The position numbers and the translations under genes were made by a program. The notes under the pieces were generated by a model. That model ran no database searches and was not told the origin of the DNA. It worked only from the letters and a program-made list of their open reading frames with translations. This document shows positions 1 to 8,387 of a stretch of DNA of 64,000 bases, piece after piece (positions within the stretch are counted from its first letter, which is position 1; every line of letters starts with the position of its first letter). This DNA comes from an uncultured Opitutia bacterium (GTDB lineage: Bacteria; Verrucomicrobiota; Verrucomicrobiia; Opitutales; Opitutaceae): positions 1 through 64,000 of the forward strand of contig CAITWF010000051.1 of the NCBI GenBank assembly GCA_903896015.1, written 5' to 3'.

Positions 1-264
1 CACCAATCCACTTTTGCTGAACTTGACGGACACAACTGCTTTGGGGAACGCGTGACTGAGCCACGGCGTGCGACTCATCCGCCATGGGCCTTGCGGAGTG
101 TCGGCCGCTTTCGCGGCTTGTTCCTCCGTCAGACCACGGCGCACCAGTTCACGGAAACGGCACGGGCCGCGTTTCCAGTGCTGCCAAATGAGGCAGCGCA
201 GCCGGCGGCGCGTCCACTTTTACAAGGATCGCAGGACGCTGGGCGTCTCGCAGAACCGGAAGTA
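1..264 (-). pseudogene. Group II intron maturase, C-terminal fragment
   Basis: In the minus-strand frame whose last visible codon is bases 3-1, the translation from 264 reads YFRFCETPSVLRSL, stop, KWTRRRLRCLIWQHWKRG, followed by GPWRMSRTPWL. This matches the end of group II intron-encoded proteins (maturase domain X, where family members have a GYF..ETPS..R.LD.WIRRRLR..LW.QWK pattern). A TAA at 222-220 replaces what is normally an Asp or Glu codon, and a TGA at 267-265 precedes the fragment. It is therefore a broken remnant. The reading frame stays open to the window edge, so the rest of the C-terminus probably lies outside. It was not translated as a long ORF because of the stops. Confidence 0.8.
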
Positions 265-311
265 TCACGCTCGGGGAAATGAGAACAACGTAGTGCGCGG
301 AGAACTCTCTC

Positions 312-372
312 ACGCTGGACGATCCCCGAGCTGGGCTGCGCTGCGCAGACCGGCTCGGGGATCGTCCAGCGT
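312..372. repeat. Perfect 20-bp inverted repeat
   Basis: Left arm 312-331 reads ACGCTGGACGATCCCCGAGC and right arm 353-372 is its exact reverse complement, with a 21-base loop between. It sits in the sequence that replaces the missing core of the group II intron, between the two coding fragments. It has no T-run on either side, so it is not a standard intrinsic terminator. It could be a deletion-junction palindrome or a small mobile palindromic repeat. Confidence 0.85.
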
Positions 373-420
373 TCTTCCTCCGCCTTTACTCCAACGGGGG
401 TGGGCAGTTCTAAACGAGCG

Positions 421-771
421 TTAGTGGATCAGTTTTACGCGAGCGTTGATAAGGTTGGCGGGGTCCGCCACCTGTTCCATCAGTCTTTCCTTCTGACCTA
501 GGCTTTCCTGCCGTTCGCTTGCGCGCTCCGACCGGACACTCCGCGGCGGGGACAGGGCGGCTTCACCGCTCGCCTCTGGCGCAGATGACCCCGCGTTCGC
601 GGAGTCGGGTTGTCCTCTCGTCGCCACGGCCACGCTCGGTTTACTCGCTCGCTGCTTGCTCGCGCCCACTCGGGCGCCCCGTTCGGGCCTTCGCTCCAGC
701 TGACTTTCCCGGCCTTCTTCGCTACTACGCCCTGTGCTGACTTCTAGTCGGTGGTCAACCCGTGTCGCCAC
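421..771 (-). pseudogene. Group II intron reverse transcriptase, N-terminal fragment
   Basis: This minus-strand frame encodes 116 residues ending LMEQVADPANLINARVK followed by LIH and a stop. The segment L-M-E-x-V-x-x-x-x-N-L-x-x-A-x-x-R-V-K is the usual N-terminal start of group II intron reverse transcriptases, but the following NKG-x-x-G-x-D part and all polymerase motifs are gone. The upstream half, rich in Arg, Ser and Glu, corresponds to the intron domain IV leader that is open in frame in many such elements. Seen with the maturase tail at 1-264 it indicates an internal deletion. No independent function is expected. Confidence 0.65.
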
Positions 772-1075
772 GCGTCCAGCCCTGACCGCAGTCGGGGCAC
801 CGCGCAGACCTCCTGAGATAAGTCACCCCACCTTTGCTGCACAGCCGCCGGTTCTACGCTGCCGGGCTTCGACCGATATGGACTTCGCGACCTTTTGCCC
901 GCTCGTCCGCCCTTGGCGCCTCTCAGCCGGTTCTTGTGCATCGGCCAGCAGTTTTGCTCCACGCTGCTTTCAGACGGGACCTCGCGGTCACGCCCTTGCC
1001 CTTCGCTACCCTTCGCCTCGGTCAGGCTGGGACGAAGACTTTCACTTCGCTGGTTGGATGACATGCTCAGCATAC

Positions 1076-1106
1076 AAAAAGCGCCGGCCCCGGGCGGCCG
1101 GCGCTT
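1076..1106 (-). terminator. Rho-independent terminator of receptor gene
   Basis: An 11-bp perfect stem (1079-1089 with 1096-1106) encloses a 6-base loop. On the minus strand it is followed by TTTTT (1080-1076). It lies 27 bases after the stop of the TonB receptor at 1134-4343. The stem core GCGCCGGCC is shared with the terminator of the paralogous receptor at 4855-4878. Confidence 0.9.
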
Positions 1107-1133
1107 AAGTTCGAGCGAAGTCGTGCCGGGTGT

Positions 1134-4100
1134 TTAGAACGATCCCTTCACACCGAAAACCCAGTTGGCGCCGTATTGTTCCATGGCACGCAAGGCCGCG
1201 CTCTGGCCCTCGGGCACGTTGGGGGCCGACTTATAGAATTCGTCCTTCACGTTGGTGATATTGCGAATCTGCGTGTAGAGCGAGAGGTAGTTGTTGAACT
1301 TGTAGGAAGCGCGCACGTCGATCTTGGTCATCGCGCCATAGTATTCGCCATAGGTGCTGCTGCTCGGCTTGGCCGCGGTGAAGAGGATTCCCACACCGGC
1401 GTTAAACCGCTTATAGGTGTAACTCGGCGTAAAGCCCCAACGGCGTGGAACGAGGTTGATATGCCGCTGGTTGTCATAAGACCGGCTGTAGGTGATGCCC
1501 ATGTTAATTCCGCGCAGGTATTCACTCTGCAGGAAGCCGAGTGTCTGATTGTAATTGAAATCGAAATTACGATAGCGGTGCACTCCGGGATCGTTCTGCG
1601 TGGAGATGAACTGATAGCCGTCATATTGCGGGTCGGTGACACCGAGCGGAATGCCGTTGTCGTAGGTCTTCGAGGAGATGAAATTCGTCGCCTCGTCCTG
1701 AACGACAGCGACCGAGAGCTGGCCGGGCGATTGACCGCCAAAATAGTAGGACAACCGAGTCTGGGACGTCACATGGTGTTCCGGCTGAAGGTTGGGGTTC
1801 GGGGCCGTGACCGTCGGCGGCGAGGCGTTGTCGTTGATTGCCCACAATCCGGTGAGATTGTCGACCGGAGGCCGGGAGATGCCCTTGTTGACGCCCGCCT
1901 GCCACTCCAGATTCGGGAGAATGTTATACTTAACCAACAAGGACGGAAAATAGTCCGTGTATTCGGACGAACGTTTCACCTTCGGCTTGGTCGTAAACTG
2001 ATAGAACACGCCCGCAACCGACGTGGCGATCGAAGGGCTGACCAGTCCGGTCGTCGCGTTCTTGGTAAACTGGCTAGCGAACGGCGAGTTCAGCATCTGG
2101 ATGGGCGTAAGAGGATCAAATTCCGTGACGGTCGTCTGGGTTTTCTCCGCGCGTACGCCAAAACGGATCTGCAGCTTCGAAGTGAGCCGGGTTGTGCTCT
2201 GGGCATACCCCGCCGAAATCCGTTGGCTAAGGCGACGCTCATTCGCGATGAACGAATTGTAGTAATCGTTTACGTTACCTGTGTCTACGAAGAGCTCGGG
2301 ATGCGCGTGATAGAGATCGGCAATCGCGTGGAACGCGGGGAATGGCGGAACGCCTCCAACGCCGTTAACGTTATATATGTTAAAGCTGTTGGAGCTGTAG
2401 TTGCGAAAATCGTTCGGAGAGACGAACTGCGGCCCTAGGTTACCCCAGTTGCCGATCGCTGTGATCGAATACGTGCCCGTGGCCGGATTGAAGGCAACCG
2501 TGTCACCACCGGGACCGGTGTAGACGTATTTCGCGATTCCGTTCCAATTGTGGTTGATACGATCCTCGTCATCCACCTTGCCACCAACCTTGATGACAGT
2601 CGGGAATTTTTCCATAAACGGCAGCGCATATTGGGCATTTAGCATCTCGGTCCACTTGGCCGTCGTCCAATCTTCCGTGCGATCTTGGGCGCTCGTGCCG
2701 GCGAGCTGGGTGTTGGTGCCGGTCGTCGGCTGACCGAAGTTGGCGATATTAAACCAGTCTTTACCACTGGTCTGTTTGATCGTCCACTCCCATGACTGCG
2801 CGTTCGGGCGAGTGGCAGTAAAGCTGGCCGGCACGCCGCCAATGGCCGCCGTGGAAAAACCGGTGGCGAGTCCGTCGTAGCGATTCTTCGACTTGGAAAA
2901 TGCAATCGAGCCGTCGACGGTGAGCCCACCGAACTTATATTCGAAGCGGGGTGTATATTGACGCGTCCACGTCTTCTTGTCGGCGCCGCCGCCTGCCCAG
3001 TTCACTCCCGGAATGGTGTTGGTTGCGGTCTGGGTGCCGATGTAGCTGGTGATTCCGTCGCCGCCAATCACTCCGCGGCCGTTGTTGACGTTGGTGTTGT
3101 TGTTGCCGGCGGTGAAGACGAAGTCGCGATTCCAGAAATCGCCCGAGAAGTAGCTGTAGACCAAGTTCATCGATAGCACGAGGCGCGGCGTAACCTTCCA
3201 GTCAGCCGTAAGCAAAAGAGCGTCCTTCTGGATCCACTTCGGGCCGTCCTTGAAGTCGATCTGCTGCACCACCATTGGCCGCGTGTCCGTCGCGGTCGGA
3301 GTTGTGTTGTAAGTCATGGTCTCCGTTGTTTGCTCCGTGAGCGACCAGCCGCGGTTCGCACCAAGCAAGATACCCAATTTCTGGTCGAGAAACGATTCAG
3401 CGTAGGTGAACTGCCAGTTGGGTTTCCACTGATATTGGGTCTTCTCACCGGGGTGAATCGCGTTGCCCAGACGGAACTCGTCGCTATTGAAGTTCACACC
3501 AACGTTGTAGTCGAGGCGGCGGCCCTTGCGGTCAAAAGCGCGCTTCGTTTTCATGTTGATCGTGCCGGCGGGCGAGTCGGCGTCGTTTTCCGGGCTCGCA
3601 GTGCGGTTAATTTCGATCGAATCGATACTCGTGATCGAAAAACCCTCGAAGCTAGTCGCTCGCGAGTTCGAGCCACCACCTCGGTTCGCGTCGGCGCTGG
3701 CGGTGCGCTGACCGTCGAACGAGACGCCCACGTACTGGCCGTCCATGCCGCCAAGGCGCGGGCCGCGTGGCTCGGATTCGACATAGTCGAGGTCTACACC
3801 CGGGAGGTACTTCAGGAACTCACCGACGTTGCCGTCCGTCACGTCACCGAAAATATCGGACGATGTCGCGGTGATAATATTCATGTCTTTCCGCTGGGCC
3901 ATGATCGCCTTCGAATTGCCCTCGCGCTGGGAGGCAACAGTGAAGGCCTCCAGTTTCACGACGCCGGAGGAGTCCTTGACGGCGTTTTCGCTGACGTAGG
4001 TGCTGGTGATGTTGATTTCACGGACCGCAATCTGGTCGGCGGTGACGTTGATCGACTCTTTTGCCGTGTTGTAACCGCTGAACGAAACCGAGACAGATGC

Positions 4101-4343
4101 GAGGCCGGCCGGTACGTTGAGAAATTGAAAGGCGCCGGAATCTGACGTGTAGACAACCTGATTGGTCCCTTCCAACCGAACCTCGGCATTGCCGACGTAT
4201 TCTTTGGAGACGGGATTGTAGACGCGGCCCTGAATAGTACCTGTTGCCGTTTGAGCGGACAACGTGGCGGTCGACACAAGCCAGCCGAGCAAGACGGCGG
4301 GCAGCAGAAGCCATTGGATTAGTAGTCGTTTTGGGGTTTTCAT
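1134..4343 (-). CDS. TonB-dependent receptor with carboxypeptidase-regulatory-like domain
   Basis: This 1069-residue outer-membrane receptor would import a ligand, probably an oligosaccharide, using energy from TonB. A signal peptide covers residues 1-30 (MKTPKRLL... to LSAQ). A carboxypeptidase-D regulatory-like beta-sandwich follows (about 35-115, starting TIQGRVYNP). Then comes a TonB-box-like VKLEAFTV (129-136), a plug domain (about 145-270, with PRGPRLGGMDGQYVG) and a beta-barrel that ends in Phe, as expected for outer-membrane insertion. The frame is open further upstream to 4433, but ATG 4343 was chosen because a clean signal peptide starts there. The gene is a tandem paralogue of the receptor at 4902-8108; the two are near-identical over much of the plug and barrel. 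It ends in its own terminator. The ligand is unknown; the nearby fucosidase gives only a hint. Confidence 0.93.
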   Translation of the reverse strand: MKTPKRLLIQWLLLPAVLLGWLVSTATLSAQTATGTIQGRVYNPVSKEYVGNAEVRLEGTNQVVYTSDSGAFQFLNVPAGLASVSVSFSGYNTAKESINVTADQIAVREINITSTYVSENAVKDSSGVVKLEAFTVASQREGNSKAIMAQRKDMNIITATSSDIFGDVTDGNVGEFLKYLPGVDLDYVESEPRGPRLGGMDGQYVGVSFDGQRTASADANRGGGSNSRATSFEGFSITSIDSIEINRTASPENDADSPAGTINMKTKRAFDRKGRRLDYNVGVNFNSDEFRLGNAIHPGEKTQYQWKPNWQFTYAESFLDQKLGILLGANRGWSLTEQTTETMTYNTTPTATDTRPMVVQQIDFKDGPKWIQKDALLLTADWKVTPRLVLSMNLVYSYFSGDFWNRDFVFTAGNNNTNVNNGRGVIGGDGITSYIGTQTATNTIPGVNWAGGGADKKTWTRQYTPRFEYKFGGLTVDGSIAFSKSKNRYDGLATGFSTAAIGGVPASFTATRPNAQSWEWTIKQTSGKDWFNIANFGQPTTGTNTQLAGTSAQDRTEDWTTAKWTEMLNAQYALPFMEKFPTVIKVGGKVDDEDRINHNWNGIAKYVYTGPGGDTVAFNPATGTYSITAIGNWGNLGPQFVSPNDFRNYSSNSFNIYNVNGVGGVPPFPAFHAIADLYHAHPELFVDTGNVNDYYNSFIANERRLSQRISAGYAQSTTRLTSKLQIRFGVRAEKTQTTVTEFDPLTPIQMLNSPFASQFTKNATTGLVSPSIATSVAGVFYQFTTKPKVKRSSEYTDYFPSLLVKYNILPNLEWQAGVNKGISRPPVDNLTGLWAINDNASPPTVTAPNPNLQPEHHVTSQTRLSYYFGGQSPGQLSVAVVQDEATNFISSKTYDNGIPLGVTDPQYDGYQFISTQNDPGVHRYRNFDFNYNQTLGFLQSEYLRGINMGITYSRSYDNQRHINLVPRRWGFTPSYTYKRFNAGVGILFTAAKPSSSTYGEYYGAMTKIDVRASYKFNNYLSLYTQIRNITNVKDEFYKSAPNVPEGQSAALRAMEQYGANWVFGVKGSF

Positions 4344-4486
4344 GGGTTGATGCGAAGCAAGAAAACAGTCGGGCACGCAAAGCGCCTGCAGCTGACGGGG
4401 GACTGGGGACGGAGGGGCGGAAGTGGGGAACACTTCTACCGGGGGTAAAAACTGGAAGAGGCCACCGTGAATTTAATAGCCGATAT

Positions 4487-4519
4487 TAGGCAAGCGCAGA
4501 TTTTGTCAGGGGCCAAAAA
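4487..4519 (-). promoter_or_regulatory. Upstream element shared by the two tandem receptors
   Basis: TAGGCAAGCGCAGA (4487-4500), ten unconserved bases and GGCCAAAAA (4511-4519) recur with the same spacing at 8257-8289. In both cases the block lies about 145-175 bases before the receptor start, while most of the surrounding intergenic sequence differs. This points to a promoter or regulator site. No sigma-70 boxes with good spacing were recognised, so its exact role is open. Confidence 0.6.
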
Positions 4520-4850
4520 TTTTACCGCGCACTGATTCTGCGTTATCCCTAGCCAGCGAGCAGCGATTCATCGTCCGCGCCGGATGAACGCAAACTCAGC
4601 TACGAGAAAGCCATTCCACCGTCCACATTGCCCACGCCCTCTCGATCCTTACACTAAAATGAGCGCAGCCCGAATCTACAACGCCTCCGAACTGGAAAAA
4701 TACCTCGCCTGGCTCCGGCGCTGACGTCGGTTTTCGCGACCACGAATGAATGCAGTCCGCGCACCGCGCCGAGCACAACATCAGTCGGCGACTGCAGATT
4801 GGGCGCCTTCACGTAGCGCCGTGGCTCCGAATGAAGCCGACGCACACAGC
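4520..4850. other. Intergenic region without a recognised gene
   Basis: Between the shared receptor element and the terminator of the next receptor no convincing gene is seen. A 21-codon frame starts at ATG 4659 and ends at TGA 4724 on the plus strand, but it has no clear ribosome site or homologue that I recognise. Other open frames here are short, proline- and arginine-rich and unlike the neighbouring coding sequence. Confidence 0.5.
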
Positions 4851-4878
4851 AAAAAGCGCCGGCCTTGCGGCCGGCGCT
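4851..4878 (-). terminator. Rho-independent terminator of second receptor
   Basis: A 10-bp perfect stem (4855-4864 with 4869-4878) has a TTGC loop. On the minus strand it is followed by a run of T residues (plus-strand AAAAA at 4851-4855, the last base also in the stem). It starts 23 bases after the stop codon of the receptor at 4902-8108. Its stem core matches the terminator at 1076-1106, as expected if the whole transcription unit was duplicated. Confidence 0.9.
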
Positions 4879-4901
4879 GAAACCAAATTCTGGCACTCCG
4901 A

Positions 4902-7900
4902 TCAGAAGGTGCCCTTGACGCCGAACACCCAGTTGGCGCCGTATTCCTCCATATTGCGTAATGCCGGATTCGTACCTTCGATCACATTCGGCGCAGATTT
5001 GTAGTATTCGTCCTTCACGTTCGTGACGTTGCGAACAGTCACGTACAGCTGGACATAATTGCTAATCTTGTACCCGGCCCGGAGGTCAATCTTGGTCATC
5101 GCATTGTAGTATTCACCGTAGGTCAGGCTGCTCGGCTTCGCAGCAGTGAAGAGGATTCCCGCCCCCGCGTTGAACCGCTTATACGTGTAGCTGGGCGTGA
5201 AGCCCCAGCGGCGCGGCACGAGATTGACGTGACGCTGGTTGTCATACGATCGACTGTAAGTGACACCCACGCTGATTCCGCGCAGATACTCGCTGGTCAA
5301 GAAGCCAAGCGTCTGTTGGTAGTTGAAGTCATAATTTCGGTAGCGGTGGACGCCCGGGTCGTTTTGTGTCGAGATAAACTGGTAACCGTCATACTGCGGG
5401 TCAGTCACGCCCAGCGGCGCTCCACTATCATAGGTGTGGTTCGAGATGAAGTTAGTGGCCTCATCCTGAATGAACGCGACTGAGAACTGACCCGGCGAGC
5501 GATCGCCAAAATAGTAAGAAAGACGCGACTGGTAGACCTTGTGGTGCTCCGGAAGCAGATTGGGATTCGGCAGAGTAACCGTCGGTGGCGACACGTTGTC
5601 GTTGATCGCCCACAAGCCGGTGAGGTTGTCGACCGGCGGACGGGCAATAGCCTTGTTGACACCTGCCTGCCACTCAAGATTTGGCGTGATTTGATATTTG
5701 GCCACCACTGAAGGAAAATAGTCGGTGTAGGACGATGTGCGCTTCACCTTGGGATTGGTGGTATACTGATAAAACATACCGGAGACGGAAGTGGCGATAG
5801 ACGGCGAGACGAGGCCGGTGGTCGCATTTTTCGTGAACTGACTCGCGTAGGGCGAACTGAGCATCTGGATCGGCGTCAACGGATTGAATTCCGTCACCGT
5901 GGTGGTGGTCTTTTCCGCGCGGACGCCGTAGCGGAACGTCAACTTCGAGGTGACACGCGTGTCGGCCTGCGCGTAGGCCGCGGCAACCCGCTGGCTGAGA
6001 CGACGCTCGTTCGCGATAAAGGAATTGTAGTAATCGTTCACGTTCGCCGTGTCCACGAACAGCTCCGGGTGCGCATGATAGAGATTGGCGATCTGCTGGA
6101 ACGCGGGGAACGGATTGATGCCGGCGACGCCATTGATATTGGTTATATTGAACATGTTCGTCCCGTAGGAGCGGAACGGAGTGGGCGAGATATAATCCGA
6201 CCCGAGGTTACCCCAGTTGCCGATCGCGGTGATGGCATACGTTCCTGTTGCCGGGTTAAACGCCACCGTGTCGCCGCCGGGCCCGGTGTAGACGTATTTT
6301 GCGACACCATTATAGTTGTGGTTGATTCGGTCTTCATCATCCACCTTGAGGCCGGTTTTTACGACGGTGGGGAATTTTTCCAGAAAGGGTAGTACGTAGC
6401 GGACGTTGAGCGTCTCCGTCCATTTGTCCGTTATCCATTTTTCCACGCGATCTTGGGCGCTGGTGCCAGCGAGTTGGGTGTTGGTGCCCGTGGTCGGTTG
6501 ACCAAAGTTGGCGATATTGAACCAGTCCTTACCGCTCGTTTGTTTGATGTTCCATTCCCACGATTGCGGATTAGGGCGGGTGGCGATAAAGCTCGCCGGC
6601 ACACCGCCGATGGCCGCCGTGGAAAACCCGGTACCGAGTCCGTTATAGCGGTTAGTCGAGTTGGAGTTGGCGATGGCGCCATCGACAGTCAAGCCGCCGA
6701 ACTTGTATTCAAAGCGCGGCGCAAACTGCCGCGTCCACGTCATCTTGTCTGCACCACCACCGCCCCAGTTGACGCCGGAGATCGTATTGCCCGCGGTCTG
6801 GGTGCCAATGACCGTCGTGATGCCGTCGCCACCGATCGTGGCGCGGCCGTTGTTGACGTTGGTATTGTTGTTGCCGGCGGTGAAGATAAAATCACGATTC
6901 CAATAATCGCCGTAGTAGAAGCTGTAGATCATGTTCATCGACAACGTGAGGTGCGGCGTCGCTTTGTAATCGGCGGTGAGCAATAGGGCGTCCTTGCGGA
7001 TAATTTTTGGACCGTCCTTGTAATCGATCTGCTGCAGCACCATTGGGCGCGGGTCGGTGGCCGTGGGCGTGGTGTTATAGGTGATGTTCTCCGTGGTCTG
7101 ATTCGTGATCGACCAGCCACGATTCGCGCCCATGAGGATGCCCAGCTTGTGATCGAAGAACGACTCAGCATAGGAGAACTGCCAGTTGGGCCGGAATTGA
7201 TAGCGGAGGTGCTCGTCAGGATGGTACTGCTGCGCGAGCGTAAATTCGTCGCTGTTGAAGTTCATGCCGACGTTATAAGAGATGCTGCGGCCCTTCTGCT
7301 CAAACGCGCGCTTAGTCTTCATGTTGATTGTGCCGGCCGGCGCATCGGCATCGTTCTCGGGACTGGCGGTGCGGTTGATTTCGATCGAATCAACGGCCGT
7401 GATCGAAAAGCCTTCAAAGCTCGTCGCGCGCGAATTGGATCCGCCGCCGCGATTGGCATCGGCGTTGGCCGTGCGCAGGCCGTCAAAGGAGACGCCGACA
7501 TACTGACCATCCATGCCGCCGAGACGGGGCCCACGCGGCTCAGACTCGACGTAGTCGAGGTCGACGCCGGGGAGATATTTCAGAAATTCGCCGACGTTGC
7601 CGTCGGTCACGTCGCCAAACTGGTCCGCCGACACCGTCGTGACGATGTTCATGTTCTTCCGCTGATCCATGATCGCCTTGGCGTTGCCTTCGCGCGCGGA
7701 CGAGACCGTGAACGCTTCGAGTTTCACGACACCGTCTTTGCTGGTCGCCGATGGAGCTTCCGCCGTGCTGATGAGATTGATTTCACTGAGGGTCGTTTGG
7801 CTGGCCGTGACACTGACTTTTTCGGTCACTGTGTTGTAGCCCTCGTAATTCACGGTCACGATGTGCTCGCCGAGCGGCACATTCAGGAGCTGGAACGTGC

Positions 7901-8108
7901 CGTCGCTTTCAGAGTAGGCCACCTGATTGCTGCCATCGACCCGCACTTCGGCGTTGCGGACGTAGCTTTGGGCTGCGGGGTTGTAAACACGACCCGAGAT
8001 CGTGCTAGTCCCACTTTGCGCGAAAACGATTGCGGTCGAAAAAAGCCAGCCGAGAAATACGGCTGGCCGGAGAAACCATTGGGGTAGTAGTCGTTTGGTA
8101 GTATTCAC
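4902..8108 (-). CDS. TonB-dependent receptor, tandem paralogue
   Basis: This 1068-residue receptor has the same architecture as the one at 1134-4343: signal peptide ending VFAQ, regulatory-like beta-sandwich starting TISGRVYNP, TonB-box-like VKLEAFTV, plug, and barrel ending in Phe. Alignment with the paralogue places its start at GTG 8108 (VNTTKRLL against MKTPKRLL). ATG codons at 8141 and 8234 are alternatives but would put extra residues before the signal peptide. The leader DNA is also similar between the copies, which argues for an untranslated leader. Differences concentrate in the N-terminal sandwich and in scattered barrel positions, so substrate preference may differ slightly. It is divergent from the GH95 fucosidase at 8388, suggesting a fucosylated substrate by context only. 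Confidence 0.92.
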   Translation of the reverse strand: MNTTKRLLPQWFLRPAVFLGWLFSTAIVFAQSGTSTISGRVYNPAAQSYVRNAEVRVDGSNQVAYSESDGTFQLLNVPLGEHIVTVNYEGYNTVTEKVSVTASQTTLSEINLISTAEAPSATSKDGVVKLEAFTVSSAREGNAKAIMDQRKNMNIVTTVSADQFGDVTDGNVGEFLKYLPGVDLDYVESEPRGPRLGGMDGQYVGVSFDGLRTANADANRGGGSNSRATSFEGFSITAVDSIEINRTASPENDADAPAGTINMKTKRAFEQKGRSISYNVGMNFNSDEFTLAQQYHPDEHLRYQFRPNWQFSYAESFFDHKLGILMGANRGWSITNQTTENITYNTTPTATDPRPMVLQQIDYKDGPKIIRKDALLLTADYKATPHLTLSMNMIYSFYYGDYWNRDFIFTAGNNNTNVNNGRATIGGDGITTVIGTQTAGNTISGVNWGGGGADKMTWTRQFAPRFEYKFGGLTVDGAIANSNSTNRYNGLGTGFSTAAIGGVPASFIATRPNPQSWEWNIKQTSGKDWFNIANFGQPTTGTNTQLAGTSAQDRVEKWITDKWTETLNVRYVLPFLEKFPTVVKTGLKVDDEDRINHNYNGVAKYVYTGPGGDTVAFNPATGTYAITAIGNWGNLGSDYISPTPFRSYGTNMFNITNINGVAGINPFPAFQQIANLYHAHPELFVDTANVNDYYNSFIANERRLSQRVAAAYAQADTRVTSKLTFRYGVRAEKTTTTVTEFNPLTPIQMLSSPYASQFTKNATTGLVSPSIATSVSGMFYQYTTNPKVKRTSSYTDYFPSVVAKYQITPNLEWQAGVNKAIARPPVDNLTGLWAINDNVSPPTVTLPNPNLLPEHHKVYQSRLSYYFGDRSPGQFSVAFIQDEATNFISNHTYDSGAPLGVTDPQYDGYQFISTQNDPGVHRYRNYDFNYQQTLGFLTSEYLRGISVGVTYSRSYDNQRHVNLVPRRWGFTPSYTYKRFNAGAGILFTAAKPSSLTYGEYYNAMTKIDLRAGYKISNYVQLYVTVRNVTNVKDEYYKSAPNVIEGTNPALRNMEEYGANWVFGVKGTF

Positions 8109-8256
8109 GGTTTGATTCGAAACAAGAAAACAGGCGGACATGCAGAGCGCCTGATAATGAGCATGCGGGGTGAGAGATCGGGGCGGCAGAGCCGTGAGGC
8201 TTCTGCGAGAGGGGATTAAGACAGAGCTAAACAAACGTGCAGTTAATGATCATTAC

Positions 8257-8289
8257 TAGGCAAGCGCAGAATTTTTCTGCGGCCAAAAA
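8257..8289 (-). promoter_or_regulatory. Shared receptor upstream element, second copy
   Basis: This is the counterpart of 4487-4519: TAGGCAAGCGCAGA at 8257-8270, then ten bases, then GGCCAAAAA at 8281-8289. In this copy GCAGAATTTTTCTGC (8266-8280) forms a perfect palindrome that is only partly kept in the other copy. It lies in the divergent region between the receptor and the GH95 gene and could serve either. Confidence 0.6.
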
Positions 8290-8306
8290 ATCACTCCGAG
8301 GTGATT
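8289..8306. promoter_or_regulatory. Operator-like inverted repeat in divergent region
   Basis: AATCAC-TCCGAG-GTGATT is a perfect 6-bp inverted repeat with a 6-base centre. It lies 82 bases before the GH95 start and about 180 before the receptor start, overlapping the edge of the shared element. It is absent from the first receptor's upstream region, so it may belong to control of the GH95 gene. Short palindromes occur by chance in GC-rich DNA. Confidence 0.35.
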
Positions 8307-8387
8307 CGGCGTGACAAAGAGCCGTGATACCGAGCGTTCTGTTGTCTCCATCCGCCGACCGGAAATGCGCTCACTCCACCCTACCCC

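Larger units (their letters stand above)
1..1074 (-). mobile_element. Decayed group II intron
   Basis: Read on the minus strand this stretch looks like a group II intron with its middle missing. Bases 1074-772 resemble the intron RNA 5' part, including GAAGTGAAAGTCTTCG near 1052 and an AAGTCAGCA block just before the coding part. Then comes an N-terminal fragment of the intron reverse transcriptase (771-421), then unrelated sequence with a 20-bp palindrome, then the maturase C-terminus (264-1), which runs off the window. The reverse transcriptase core is absent and stop codons interrupt the rest, so the copy should not be mobile by itself. It begins right behind the terminator of the receptor at 1134-4343. 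Recognition is from remembered family patterns; no covariance search was possible. Confidence 0.75.

Noticed and set aside
4659-4724. A 21-codon plus-strand frame between the two receptors
   Set aside because: It has no ribosome site and no recognised homologue, and short frames of this size occur by chance.
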